Below, in pieces: positions 43,582 through 52,805 of a stretch of 64,000 nucleotides of DNA. A program made the translations under genes and the position numbers. Position 1 is the first letter of the stretch. The number at the start of each line of letters is the position of its first letter. This stretch comes from Halioxenophilus aromaticivorans (GTDB taxonomy: Bacteria; Pseudomonadota; Gammaproteobacteria; Pseudomonadales; Cellvibrionaceae). Below the pieces are notes generated by a model that saw nothing but the letters and a program-made list of their open reading frames with translations, had not been told where the DNA came from and did no database searches. The stretch covers positions 4,526,001-4,590,000 of the forward strand of contig NZ_AP031496.1 in assembly GCF_042850945.1 (NCBI RefSeq), in the 5' to 3' direction.

Positions 43582-44538
43582 CTACCAGCCGGCACGCGGG
43601 TTAAAGTGGCTGGCATTTTGCAATGCTTGCCAATGGGAGTGCAATTGCGCATCGTCCTCGGTTGGGTTCATTATTTTCAACACCGCAATTAAATCACCCC
43701 GGCTATTTTTGGTCGCCAACCCTTTACCTTTGATACGAAGTTTCTGGCCGGCTTGAGAATTGGCCGGAATGGTAATATTGACCTTACCTTCCAAGGTTGG
43801 CACGGTGACCTTTGCTCCCAGCGCCGCTTCCCAAGGAGCCACGGGCACCGTTATAAGCAGATCCTGGCCCTGCACATCAAACTTAGGATGTGGCACCAGC
43901 CGTACGCGCAGATACAGATCACCGTTATCGCCACCATTGTCGCCAACACCGCCCTGGCCTTTTAATCGTATCCGCTCCCCATCCGCAACGCCTGCCGGAA
44001 TTTTTACCTTGAGTGTTTTAGTGGCCTTGTAGCGGCCACCGTTGGCGTCAACTTGCGGACTATGATACTGAATGGTTTTGGATTGCTCTGTTAGTGTATC
44101 TTCCAAAAACACGGGCAGCTCAGTTTCAACATCGTCGCCTTTTTGGGCGAAGTTGGAGCCTCTCCCGAACCCATTAAACGCCGAGCCACTGTTTTGGAAG
44201 TCACCCGCGCCAAAAATAGAACTGAAAAAATCGGAAAAGTCGCCGCTGTAGAACTGTTGCTCAGAACCAGCTCCGCTATGGCTGGATTGCCAACCGGGAG
44301 GGGGTTGGAATCGCCCATTTTGACCGTATTGCTTTAGCGCGTCGTATTCAGCGCGTTTTTCTGCATTTTTCAGCACTTCGTATGCTTCCGAGAGCTCTTT
44401 AAACCTGGCCTCTGCATCCGGCTCTTTGCTTACATCTGGATGGTACTGGCGTGCCAGTTTTCGATAAGCACTCTTAATCGCTTTGTCATCTGCGGTTTCT
44501 TCAACGCCTAATATTTTGTAGTAATCTTTAAACTCCAT
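43582..44538 (-). CDS. cbpA: CbpA-like DnaJ-class co-chaperone
   Basis: 318 residues. J domain at the N-terminus (EFKDYYKILGVEE, HPD in RQYHPDVSK), a Gly/Phe-Ser linker, no CxxCxGxG zinc domain, then the two DnaJ C-terminal beta domains (KIPAGVADGERIRLKGQG, VPTLEGKVNITIPANS). This is the layout of CbpA, a DnaJ paralogue active in stationary phase that also binds curved DNA. Its usual partner cbpM is not adjacent. I start at the ATG at 44538 with AGGTGG upstream, not at an ATG 22 codons earlier. Confidence 0.88.
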   Translation of the reverse strand: MEFKDYYKILGVEETADDKAIKSAYRKLARQYHPDVSKEPDAEARFKELSEAYEVLKNAEKRAEYDALKQYGQNGRFQPPPGWQSSHSGAGSEQQFYSGDFSDFFSSIFGAGDFQNSGSAFNGFGRGSNFAQKGDDVETELPVFLEDTLTEQSKTIQYHSPQVDANGGRYKATKTLKVKIPAGVADGERIRLKGQGGVGDNGGDNGDLYLRVRLVPHPKFDVQGQDLLITVPVAPWEAALGAKVTVPTLEGKVNITIPANSQAGQKLRIKGKGLATKNSRGDLIAVLKIMNPTEDDAQLHSHWQALQNASHFNPRAGW

Positions 44539-44864
44539 GGTCGTCCCACCTTTGGGCATGGTACGCCACCAACGAGGTTGCGCTGAAAGCCCAATAAGAT
44601 ACAAGCCCGGCCGGTTAAAGGCCTGGGGGTTAATGATATAAAACTATGTGGGGACGGATTGGGGGGACATCAAGGGGCCAAGTTGGGCAGCCCCTTGACT
44701 CAGGTATGCTGGAATTTTACCGAGCACTCTATTGTGGAGAAGTATTCAAAAAGCTTTGTTCGGGTACTGCGGCGCCCGGACATGCCCATACCTAATGGAC
44801 ATGCGCCAACCAAGCGGTGCAACCAAGATACGCTGGCAACAGGCGTACCGAGCGTCGCTAACTC

Positions 44865-45104
44865 CTACGCAGCAGCAAGTAGGCCCAGCAGCTCATCTTT
44901 CAGCTGCAATCGCTGCCGCTTAGCAGTCTCTTCCTCGCTGGTGGCCACCGGGGTCACTTCGTTTTGCATGTTCTCAATGGATTTCGTCAGCTCGTGGCAT
45001 TCATCAAAGAGCCTACGAAAATGCGCATCCGAGGTTTTTAGCGCATGAATTTTGTCTTTGTATTCGGGCAATTCGTGGATTAGATCATGATGCTCAACAG
45101 GCAT
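44865..45104 (-). CDS. YdcH family protein (DUF465)
   Basis: 79 residues, mostly one helical hairpin: HHDLIHELPEYKDKIHALKTSDAHFRRLFDECHELTKSIENMQ. This matches the DUF465/YdcH pattern (heptads plus DAHF.RL..E...L). AGAGG lies 8 nt before the ATG. The family is widespread, short and of unknown function. Confidence 0.85.
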   Translation of the reverse strand: MPVEHHDLIHELPEYKDKIHALKTSDAHFRRLFDECHELTKSIENMQNEVTPVATSEEETAKRQRLQLKDELLGLLAAA

Positions 45105-45184
45105 GTTATTTCCTCTTTAATGTTGTTACCTATTTAGAGTAGCGCCATGGTATGAGTTCCATTTGATTTATATCATAAAGCGCT

Positions 45185-45424
45185 ATGCATGCTTTTAAGA
45201 GGTTATTAAAATGGAGCCTATGGCCAGAACTACAATGTCAGACTTACAATATCAGAGCCACAATCACGGGTCGCGAACATCCAGGTACAGTGATCTCGAT
45301 CTCCGTAGCGCTGCGCAAGCTAGTTTACGAAGATCAAGAAGCCTATGAGTGTAAACTCTATGGTAATTGTGATGCGCAACTGAAGGACGAAGATAGAATC
45401 GATAGGAGTTTGAAACGTGCATAG
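45185..45424 (+). CDS. Possible small protein before the TonB-domain gene
   Basis: 79 residues (MHAFKRLLKWSLWPELQCQ...YECKLYGNCDAQLKDEDRIDRSLKRA). It is charged at the C-terminus, and its stop overlaps the next start by 8 bp. No recognisable domain and no strong ribosome-binding site. The overlap is the only support. Confidence 0.35.
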   Translation: MHAFKRLLKWSLWPELQCQTYNIRATITGREHPGTVISISVALRKLVYEDQEAYECKLYGNCDAQLKDEDRIDRSLKRA

Positions 45425-46139
45425 CAGTAAATTAAGAAACTACGCAGCGGGCCTGTCGTCGCTGTTAACCATGGCACTGCTCTGTTTTGCTTTTGCAAAA
45501 TACGCCTTAGCGCAAAGTGTAAACGCAACCCCAGCCCATTTTTTGAATGATGGTAAGGATATTATCGCTGCTATCGAATATCCGCCACAGGCTCAGGAGG
45601 GCACAGTTACCGTGCGAGGCGCAGCCAAAGTATCTAAAGGGGGGACGGTTCGGTATGTTTCCATTCACACAAACTCTGAGCAACCAGAGCTTATCGAACC
45701 ATTTGAGCAAGCAGTCGTTAAAGGCTTGGGAAACCGATGGAAAATCTCTCCGGCCATTGTTAACGGTAAACAAGTAAAAGTATGGTTTAACTTTTCCGTT
45801 GTTTTTGAGAAATACAAAGACTCTACTCGCATTACCTTACACGAAAGCCTTGTGTTCAACCCATCCAAGCACCCCAGCAACTACATCGACCCGCAACGTT
45901 ATGGCCGAATGCCGTGGCCAGCAGCCTGTGGCAAACATGAGCTTAGAGAGCTGACACCCATCTACATCGGCACTAACATAGATAAAACCGGCACGCCAAC
46001 TAACCCTAGAGTGCTCGCGGGAGAGGTGCTAGAAAACTGTAAACAAAGTTTGCTGAAGCGAATATCTGAAGCCACATTCATACCCGCCATGCACAATGGC
46101 AATTTTGTTTCGGGAACGCATATTGAAGCCTGGTTTTAG
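45417..46139 (+). CDS. Secreted TonB-C-domain protein
   Basis: 240 residues with a GTG start and AGGAG ~9 nt upstream. An N-terminal signal or anchor (SSLLTMALLCFAFAKYALAQ) leads to two segments resembling the TonB C-terminal fold: IEYPPQAQEGTVTVRGAAKVSKGGTVRYVSIH...VKVWFNFSVVFE and RYGRMPWPAACGKHEL...ISEATFIPAMHNGNFVSGTHIEAWF. The first resembles the PxYPxxAxxxGxxGxV pattern of TonB energy transducers. There is no proline-rich spacer, so a stand-alone periplasmic role is more likely than energy transduction. Confidence 0.6.
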   Translation: MHSSKLRNYAAGLSSLLTMALLCFAFAKYALAQSVNATPAHFLNDGKDIIAAIEYPPQAQEGTVTVRGAAKVSKGGTVRYVSIHTNSEQPELIEPFEQAVVKGLGNRWKISPAIVNGKQVKVWFNFSVVFEKYKDSTRITLHESLVFNPSKHPSNYIDPQRYGRMPWPAACGKHELRELTPIYIGTNIDKTGTPTNPRVLAGEVLENCKQSLLKRISEATFIPAMHNGNFVSGTHIEAWF

Positions 46140-46219
46140 TAGAGCACGAGGCCACGCACAGTCTCCCAAAACAAATACCCTGGAAATAACTCAGCAATCT
46201 GCAACAGAGGACCAACACC

Positions 46220-47497
46220 ATGAAAATCGAAATGATCTGTACCGGAGAAGAGGTGTTATCCGGCCAAATTGTAGATACCAACGCAGCTTGGTTTGGCGAT
46301 GTGCTGATGCAACACGGAATCGAAATGCAACGCCGCATTACGGTGGGTGACCGTCTACAAGACTTAATCGACGTATTTGTAGAACGCAGCCACCACGCTG
46401 ACATTATTTTGGTTAACGGCGGCTTGGGCCCCACCAGTGACGACATGAGCGCTGAGGCCATGGCTAAGGCCAAAGGTGAACCTTTAGCCGAAAACAAAGC
46501 TTGGCGCGAGCATATGGAAGGCTGGTACGAAAAAAATAACCGGCCTATGCACGCCAGCAACCTAAAGCAAGCCATGCTGCCCCAGTCCGCAGTGATGGTG
46601 CACAACCCGGTGGGTACTGCTTGTGGCTTTAGGGTCGAACTGAACGGAGCTTGGTTATTTTTTACTCCCGGCGTACCAAGGGAGTTTAAAACCATGGTTT
46701 ATGAACAATTCTTGCCATTTGTTCATGAGTTATTCCCGCAGGCCCAAGCGACCAAACTGATTAAATGGCTTACTTTTGGTGCGGGAGAATCGGCACTGGC
46801 CCACGAGCTAGACGCTCTTTGTGTACCCGCCGATATCACTGTAGGCTACCGCACCTCCCTACCCCACGTAGAAATTAAGCTACTCGCCAGAGGGGAACAG
46901 GCCATCGCGGCACTGCCAGAATTTACCCAACAAGTGAAACAAGCCATCGGCCACTACGTGGTATCGCAGCGCTTCTCCACACTGGCACAAGAAGTCCATG
47001 CACTGCTTACCGAGCGCGACACAACCACCACGCTAAGCTTGGCGGAGTCGTGTACCGGCGGAATGGTGGCGAGCCGATTAATCGACTTTCCTGGAAGCTC
47101 ACAATACCTGGCCCAGGGAATAGTTGCTTATAACAACACTGCAAAAATGGATTTGCTCGGCGTTAAACCCACCACACTGCAGCAGTATGGCGCAGTTTCT
47201 TTGCAATGTGTTAGCGAAATGGCTGAAGGAGCCCGCTCACGACTGGATACTGACTTCGGCCTCGCCATTAGCGGCATCGCCGGGCCGGATGGTGGTACGG
47301 AGGACAAACCCGTTGGCACGGTAGCGTTGGCCTTGGTGAGCCGTACACAAACCTGGAGCCAGGTAGTAAAGGCCCCATTGCGGGGCCGCACGCAAATTCG
47401 TCAAGTGAGTTGCGCTGTCGCACTGGACATGCTGCGGCGAGCACTGCTGGGTGAAAACCCCATCGCTGATTACGGTTTTATCGAAAGGCTGAATTAA
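46220..47497 (+). CDS. cinA: CinA family, nicotinamide-nucleotide amidohydrolase
   Basis: 425 residues. N-terminal MoeA/MogA-like domain (MKIEMICTGEEVLSGQIVDTN...ILVNGGLGPTSDDMSAEAMA) and C-terminal PncC domain (LSLAESCTGGMVASRLIDFPGSSQYLAQGIVAYNN...ISGIAGPDGGTEDKPVGTV). The C-terminal part deamidates nicotinamide mononucleotide in NAD recycling; the N-terminal domain acts as an ADP-ribose pyrophosphatase in full-length CinA. Many gammaproteobacteria have only the C-terminal half; here both are present. Confidence 0.93.
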   Translation: MKIEMICTGEEVLSGQIVDTNAAWFGDVLMQHGIEMQRRITVGDRLQDLIDVFVERSHHADIILVNGGLGPTSDDMSAEAMAKAKGEPLAENKAWREHMEGWYEKNNRPMHASNLKQAMLPQSAVMVHNPVGTACGFRVELNGAWLFFTPGVPREFKTMVYEQFLPFVHELFPQAQATKLIKWLTFGAGESALAHELDALCVPADITVGYRTSLPHVEIKLLARGEQAIAALPEFTQQVKQAIGHYVVSQRFSTLAQEVHALLTERDTTTTLSLAESCTGGMVASRLIDFPGSSQYLAQGIVAYNNTAKMDLLGVKPTTLQQYGAVSLQCVSEMAEGARSRLDTDFGLAISGIAGPDGGTEDKPVGTVALALVSRTQTWSQVVKAPLRGRTQIRQVSCAVALDMLRRALLGENPIADYGFIERLN

Positions 47498-47593
47498 ATT
47501 CGGTATACAACTTGGACCCCAGGGCTTCAATGCTAAGAACTGTAGAACACCCTTTAAAAAATACGGCTTAAATTATTTGCAAAAACGATAAAT

Positions 47594-47628
47594 AAAAAAG
47601 CCCCGCTGAGCTTCCATACTGAGCGGGA
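47594..47628 (-). terminator. Terminator of the CHRD gene
   Basis: Minus strand: a 6 bp stem CCCGCT/AGCGGG with a 14-nt loop, then GC and six T residues, 28 bp after the stop. It also separates the convergent cinA. Confidence 0.7.
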
Positions 47629-47654
47629 CAACAGGGCGTTTGTTTTACGAGCGG

Positions 47655-49559
47655 TTACTCAGGCTGAATTTGCGCTCTGATTTCACCCGAGGGGTGTGCA
47701 TCGCTGTGAACATTGACATAGTGGCCGCCACCGATCAGCGTGTTAGTTTGATCCGCCGTTAACAATTGGGCGTCAGGCACTTTATAGCCTGTATCAGTAG
47801 CCTCTAACATCACAACCACATCACCGGTTTGGCCCACAGCCCCTTGGTGAATATGGGCCGCAGTACTGACCATATTACTAACGCTAAAAGCACCTCTTAA
47901 GCTACCCGTGCTGGTGTTGATGGTGAAGGCACCTTCACCACTGGCCATGGTATCCACGGGGGGTACAGAATTATCCCCAGAAAAAGCCAAGGGCAGTAGG
48001 TGCGTGTTTGCGGTGAGCGCTTGGCCACGGATTTCTCCAGAGGCGAACTCCGCGGAATGCACATTAACGTAATGGCCGGCATCCAAAAATTCGGCCAAGT
48101 CTTCAGCGCCTAGAACGGTACTGTCTGGTGTCATCCACATGGCCATGTTATCGGTGCTCTGGTTAAGCCCCACCGCAACCCCACCATTAGCGCCTGCGGT
48201 ACCAGCGTGAAGATGCGCAGCGGTAGCTGTCATGTTTTCAGTAATTACCCTAAGCAACAGCTCTCCACTTTTGCTGTTGACTAAGCCATAACCATCGCCA
48301 CCGGCTGAACTCATCACAGAAGGTACCTCTTGTGCACCCGATAAATCGAACGCCAGCACCTGCCATGGGGATGCGACTATTTGCCCACGCAGCTCGCCAC
48401 CGGGGAAATCGTCGGAATGGACGTTGACGTAGTGCCCACCAGCCAACAGAGCGGCCTGGGTGGATGCCTCGAGCATGGTGCCTGCTGGTGTCTGCCACAA
48501 ACCGTCCATTTCGGAATTGGCCTCCAGCATAATGGCAACGTCACCGCTCATGGCTATCTCGCCTTGGTGAACGTGGGCGGCGGTTGCGGTCATATCAAAC
48601 ACATGCGCGTTTAACTTCAGCTCTCCGCTGCTTGAGTTTAAGGTTGCGTAACCCAGGCCAGTTGCTTCTGTGTCCACCTGGGGCACCTCTTGCATCCCTG
48701 ATAGCGGAAACACCATCAATTGATAGTCCTCGGGTAATATCTGCCCACGAATTTCGCCGCCGGCGTGCTCGCTGGAATGGACATTGACGTAGAGCTCGGC
48801 CGCCATCAGTTGTGAAGCCTCATCGCCCGTCAACATGGAACCGTCCGGCGACTGCCACATGCCTTCGCCCTCGCCCATCTCCAACGCTAGGACAACACCA
48901 CCGCTTAATCCCGCTTGGCCCGCGTGAACATGAGCCGCTTCGCCCTGCACATCCCACGTCCATACGTTGGTTTCCATTGCGCCTGTGGCACTGTCGTAAA
49001 AAACGTAGCCATGGCCGTAGGCCGACGTGTACACGGAAGGTACCTCTTGCTCTCCCTTTAACATAAACACGTGAACGCTTTGCGATTCCACTAATATTTG
49101 GCCACGTAACTCACCGCTGGCCTGCGCGCTGGTGTGTACATTGATATACAGACCTCCAGCCAGCAACATTGCCAACTGATCGTCGGAAACCATTTCATCT
49201 TGTATTTCCCAACTGCCATCCATGTCATCGTCACTGAACGCGAAGACCACATCGCCATTGATGCCCACTTCGCCCGCGTGTATATGAGCACCGGTTACCC
49301 CGGCAACACTGCTTAAATCCAACATCGCACTCAACGTTTCGCCGTCGGTGATCGTTACCGTTGCCATGGCTTGGTTGTCTGACTCAACCATAGGCACTTC
49401 CTGTTCGCCTTTTAATTGCACCGTGTAAGTATCAACCACCGGATCTGGCTCTGGCGTTGCCACTGGAGTTGAAGACCGATTGTTGTCACTGCCGCCGCAG
49501 CCCGTAATAAGCAGAGCAGAAGCAGTGAAGGTTAGAACAGTTTTTTGATTGGAGAACAT
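47655..49559 (-). CDS. Lipoprotein with five CHRD domains
   Basis: 634 residues; signal ending LLITGCGGSD, then a Pro/Thr linker and five tandem CHRD (chordin-like) domains of ~113 residues, starting near residues 47, 162, 277, 392 and 508. Each repeats L(K/S)GxQEVPxVxS, a T(G/A)AHxHxGxxGxxGxV segment and a final GGxYVNVHSxxxxxGExRGQI. In bacteria CHRD proteins are secreted or surface-bound and of unknown function; the beta-sandwich probably binds a metal or ligand. Five domains in one lipoprotein suggests a long surface rod. Confidence 0.88.
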   Translation of the reverse strand: MFSNQKTVLTFTASALLITGCGGSDNNRSSTPVATPEPDPVVDTYTVQLKGEQEVPMVESDNQAMATVTITDGETLSAMLDLSSVAGVTGAHIHAGEVGINGDVVFAFSDDDMDGSWEIQDEMVSDDQLAMLLAGGLYINVHTSAQASGELRGQILVESQSVHVFMLKGEQEVPSVYTSAYGHGYVFYDSATGAMETNVWTWDVQGEAAHVHAGQAGLSGGVVLALEMGEGEGMWQSPDGSMLTGDEASQLMAAELYVNVHSSEHAGGEIRGQILPEDYQLMVFPLSGMQEVPQVDTEATGLGYATLNSSSGELKLNAHVFDMTATAAHVHQGEIAMSGDVAIMLEANSEMDGLWQTPAGTMLEASTQAALLAGGHYVNVHSDDFPGGELRGQIVASPWQVLAFDLSGAQEVPSVMSSAGGDGYGLVNSKSGELLLRVITENMTATAAHLHAGTAGANGGVAVGLNQSTDNMAMWMTPDSTVLGAEDLAEFLDAGHYVNVHSAEFASGEIRGQALTANTHLLPLAFSGDNSVPPVDTMASGEGAFTINTSTGSLRGAFSVSNMVSTAAHIHQGAVGQTGDVVVMLEATDTGYKVPDAQLLTADQTNTLIGGGHYVNVHSDAHPSGEIRAQIQPE

Positions 49560-50159
49560 AATTACACTTTCTTAGTTATGCATAAAACTGGCAGACATTT
49601 GCCAGCTCAATGCTTGATTATTATTACTACCACATAATTGAGGGGTAACGCGACAGACCGAATAATTACGATAGCAGGTGATAAACAGACTGGCAGGGGT
49701 TAGACCGATTCAGTTTAGATAACGACATTTATATTGCCGAGCAGAAGCACCGATTAAATTGGCAATTTACGTTACGACAAAATAAAGTTTGCGATAATAA
49801 ATATAAGCTATTGAATGTTTAAGCCAGCGCAGCAATGCTTTTTACCTAGCGGAGAATTACGGGCCTGTAATTGCGGGACCATAATTACGGTTCTGTAATT
49901 TCGGGTCTGTAATTGCGAGGCCATATTTGCAAGACAGACATTGGACAACCTAGTTGAAATCTATCGGGCCTAGCTGCTATTTCTTCAAACTAATTTTCCT
50001 ACCCTAAATCAACTTTCTGCTTTCAAATTAATTTACTACCTCAAACTCAGCCTAATGACCCAGCACTAGCACGACAAGCTAATTGAGCTCCAGCTTGAAT
50101 TAAAGCCAGTTTATCGGTATGTTGAAGCGACGTTACTGTTGCTCAATGGCGGGTATAAC
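49560..50159. other. Intergenic region with tandem repeat
   Basis: 600 bp without a gene. The only structure seen is the 14 bp tandem repeat at 49858-49941; the rest is AT-rich. The promoter of the CHRD gene should lie near 49560-49650. Confidence 0.5.
49858..49941. repeat. 14 bp tandem repeat, six units
   Basis: Units: TACGGGCCTGTAAT, TGCGGGACCATAAT, TACGGTTCTGTAAT, TTCGGGTCTGTAAT, TGCGAGGCCATATT and a degenerate TGCAAGACAGACAT. The phase is exactly 14 throughout, and units alternate loosely between a CTGTAAT and a CCATAAT ending. Confidence 0.8.
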
Positions 50160-50603
50160 ATGAGACTTTTACTGGCGGCTTTGGCTCTCATTGCACACCA
50201 AGCATCCGCAGGCACTGCCAGCGTGTTGGCAAGCCTAGACCAGCTAAAATGGCAAAGCCGGATCATTGCTATCAACGCCTCCACCAATGGCCATAGCGCT
50301 AATCCTGGCAACATTGAATCATACAAATCAACCTTAAAAGCTTATAAATCGCTAATCGAGGATAGAGACATCGTTTGGCTGGTTGTTACCAGTGACGCAA
50401 TTACCTCTAACTTCCCTGGCAGCGTAACCGGCAATGTGAGAACAGAAATCCAAGCACTTACCACGACGGATGGCACAAGCGTTGTTTTAATAGGCAAAGA
50501 CGGCACCGTAAAAGATAAATCGAATACCTTAGATCTTGAATCGCTATTCGGCCTTATCGACACCATGCCCATGCGCATTAACGAAATGCAAAGTAAACGC
50601 TGA
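50160..50603 (+). CDS. Secreted DUF4174-like protein
   Basis: 147 residues from the ATG at 50160: signal peptide (~1-18, ending HQASA), then LASLDQLKWQSRIIAINASTNG...DIVWLVVTSDAITSNFPG...TTDGTSVVLIGKDGTVKDKSNTLDLESLFGLIDTMPMR. The RIIA...GKDG...LFxxIDxMPMR pattern is DUF4174, a thioredoxin-fold family without the catalytic cysteines. Function unknown. It belongs to a small plus-strand group with the DCC gene. Confidence 0.75.
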   Translation: MRLLLAALALIAHQASAGTASVLASLDQLKWQSRIIAINASTNGHSANPGNIESYKSTLKAYKSLIEDRDIVWLVVTSDAITSNFPGSVTGNVRTEIQALTTTDGTSVVLIGKDGTVKDKSNTLDLESLFGLIDTMPMRINEMQSKR

Positions 50604-50728
50604 TAATGCTTGTAGAAACATCTCCCCAGAAACATCACCGAAAAAAATCACCACAAAAAAATCTGAACAGAAGCACTACAAATAAAAACACAACCATGAA
50701 AAGCGCGGCGAATATGGATTTATAATCA

Positions 50729-51133
50729 ATGAGTGACCGTATTATTTTATTCGATGGGGTATGCAAGCTGTGTTCAGCCTGGGCAAAATTTTTGATTAAA
50801 TACGACCGCAACCACACATTTACACTTGCCACCGTACAGTCCGCTGCTGGCCAGCAATTATTGACGCAACATGGGTTACCCATCGATTCCTATAGCACCA
50901 TGGTGCTTATCGATGGTGAAACACTTTACACACAATCCAGTGCCTTTTTACGGGTTATGCGTTTGCTACCGCTGCCCTGGCCTCTATTCACTATTTTCTA
51001 CATCGTACCCCGCCCGATTCGAGACTGGCTGTACGATAGAATCGCGTTAAACCGATATAAACTGTTTGGCAAGTTCGACAGCTGCCTGCTACCCACCCCA
51101 GATCATCAAAAGAGATTTATCGACGGTGACTAA
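50729..51133 (+). CDS. DCC-family thiol-disulfide oxidoreductase-like protein (DUF393)
   Basis: 134 residues. The family signature DGVCKLC appears at residues 9-15 (LFDGVCKLCSAWAKFL), followed by STMVLIDGETLYTQSSAFLRVMRLL and DWLYDRIALNRYKLFGK. DCC proteins have a thioredoxin-like fold and are often next to DoxX genes. The stop codon overlaps the GTG start of such a gene, which is now broken by the MITE at 51154. Confidence 0.85.
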   Translation: MSDRIILFDGVCKLCSAWAKFLIKYDRNHTFTLATVQSAAGQQLLTQHGLPIDSYSTMVLIDGETLYTQSSAFLRVMRLLPLPWPLFTIFYIVPRPIRDWLYDRIALNRYKLFGKFDSCLLPTPDHQKRFIDGD

Positions 51134-51778
51134 TAGCGCTGCGTATATTTTTGCTAGGGCCTGTTGACACTAATTTGGCACCACTGCTGGAGACCAGCTT
51201 CCCGTTCAACTAGGCGCCAAGCGTGAAATATAGTGGGCCTACATGAGCGATTGGCAACAACGTTGAGCGGGAAGCTGGCTCCAGCCCTTTGGGTTGAGCC
51301 AGGAAATAGCCCACTCGTTGTTGCTCACCGCTTATTTGGGCCCACCAAACTTCGCGGTTCGCGCCTAGATTGGACTATTTCCTGACTCAACAGAGGCTCC
51401 GAATTAGTGTCAACAGGCCCTAGGGTAACGGTAGCGTTTGTTTGGATCTATCACGGCGTGTTTCCCAAATTATTAGGCCCACACCCGGATGAGCTGGCAA
51501 TGAATATGGCTACCGGGATGAGCCATGAGCAGGCACACGCCGTAGCGATGCTAGGCGGTATTGGCGAGGTGATCTTTGGGCTTGGCGTACTTATCCTATG
51601 GCGACAGCGCTGGCCATTGGTATTGAGTGCGGTTGCCATGGCTGTGCTATTGGCTTTTGTGATCGGTTATTACCCCGTCGTGCTCACCGCAGCCTTTAAC
51701 CCAGTAACCACCAACATCGGTGTTCTTGCGCTCTCGCTGGTTGCCTACAGCCTACGGCCCCAATCAACCTTACGTTGA
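51126..51778 (+). pseudogene. DoxX-like membrane protein split by a MITE
   Basis: The 5' part starts at a GTG (51126) overlapping the DCC stop and encodes VTNSAAYIFA. After the MITE the same frame resumes: RVTVAFVWIYHGVFPKLLGPHPDE, then four hydrophobic helices to the stop at 51778. Removing the 270 bp from one CTAG to the next restores one uninterrupted protein of ~127 residues, typical of DoxX-like proteins that pair with DCC. A GTG at 51407, inside the right inverted repeat, could still start a protein lacking the first 10 residues. Confidence 0.85.
51154..51423. mobile_element. 270 bp MITE with 22 bp terminal inverted repeats
   Basis: Perfect 22 bp ends (51154-51175 and 51402-51423, starting CTAGGGCCTGTTGACAC). 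The outer CTAG is probably the target duplication, as in some IS5-group elements. It contains no gene. Two further internal inverted repeats (51187-51209 with 51262-51284; 51294-51312 with 51371-51390) mean most of the element can fold on itself. No related transposase is in the window. Confidence 0.88.
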
Positions 51779-51878
51779 TACAGATGTTGCTCTTCATTCG
51801 GGTTAGATTCATCATAAGGTGGTTATATAGCCGCTCAAAATAAATGCACATCACACCCTAGGCCACAGGAGCCCCCCC

Positions 51879-52670
51879 ATGCAGCAGTTAACTGAAGCCG
51901 GGCAAAACATCGTTAATGACCTCTCTAGCCGCTACAACCTGTCACATGACGCCGTAATCCACATGATGGTTAGCGTTAACAACGGTGCCGGCGGTATGGC
52001 ACAGTTCAACTGTCCCGAGCTTGGCGGCTCTGGACAGTGGATGCGAGGCGGCATGACCATGGTCGGCGATATGTTCAACCACAACCTCAAGGCCACTGTA
52101 GACAATCTTTGCAATGAGTTATCCAGCGCGTTGGCCAGCACGCAAGTATTCCCGGTTATCCCTGCCGGCCGGCCTGGCAGCCCCAATTGGTGGCCCGGCG
52201 ACTTAGGCATTCCTTTCAGCACCGGAGCTCAGAATTTTATTCGCTACGCCGTATTCCCACAAAGGCTGGCGGTGGAGAACAATGGCCAAGTAACCGTCTA
52301 TGACACGCTAGATCACAGCATTGGTGGCGTCAGCCAACAACAGGGCGGCGATAGCTCACTCAGCTTTAGTAGCCAATACGGCACTGTGTCGGTTAACAGC
52401 CTCCCCGTCATTTCTGGGCCGGGTGTGCCTCCGCCACCGCAAACAAATTTCGCAGCTCCAGCAACTAACGAGCCTTACAGTGCACCATCACCAAGCATTA
52501 TGCCAGAGACACCAGCAGCGCCGGAAACACAGCCAACACCTGTTCCAAACACAATCAACAGTAACGAGGCCATGAACCTGCTAGAACAGTTGGGCCGCTT
52601 GCGAGACGCCGGAGTCGTTACGCAGGAAGAGTTTGACCATAAAAAACGGGAATTAATGGCAAGAATTTAA
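51879..52670 (+). CDS. SHOCT-domain protein
   Basis: 263 residues. The N-terminal ~150 residues are an uncharacterised domain (LTEAGQNIVNDLSSRYNLSHDAVIHMMVSVNNG...WWPGDLGIP). A Pro/Ala-rich linker (residues ~178-225) leads to a C-terminal SHOCT motif, EAMNLLEQLGRLRDAGVVTQEEFDHKKRELMARI, a short oligomerisation helix pair. No signal peptide, so probably cytoplasmic. The N-terminal part recurs in SHOCT proteins of unknown function. Confidence 0.75.
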   Translation: MQQLTEAGQNIVNDLSSRYNLSHDAVIHMMVSVNNGAGGMAQFNCPELGGSGQWMRGGMTMVGDMFNHNLKATVDNLCNELSSALASTQVFPVIPAGRPGSPNWWPGDLGIPFSTGAQNFIRYAVFPQRLAVENNGQVTVYDTLDHSIGGVSQQQGGDSSLSFSSQYGTVSVNSLPVISGPGVPPPPQTNFAAPATNEPYSAPSPSIMPETPAAPETQPTPVPNTINSNEAMNLLEQLGRLRDAGVVTQEEFDHKKRELMARI

Positions 52671-52805
52671 TCGTCATCAGAGCGATGTGATTTGGCTTGT
52701 TGAACTCTTGGGGGGTATTAAAAGCGCTTAATGCAAGCTCGTAGCGCATTAGGGAGCACAGAATGCGCTCTACTAAATTACCCCTGTTTGGATTTCCGAT
52801 GCAAT

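Noticed and set aside
46078..46695. A 205-codon minus-strand open frame over the start of cinA
   Set aside because: Antisense to a well-supported cinA start; composition and lack of motifs mark it as a shadow.
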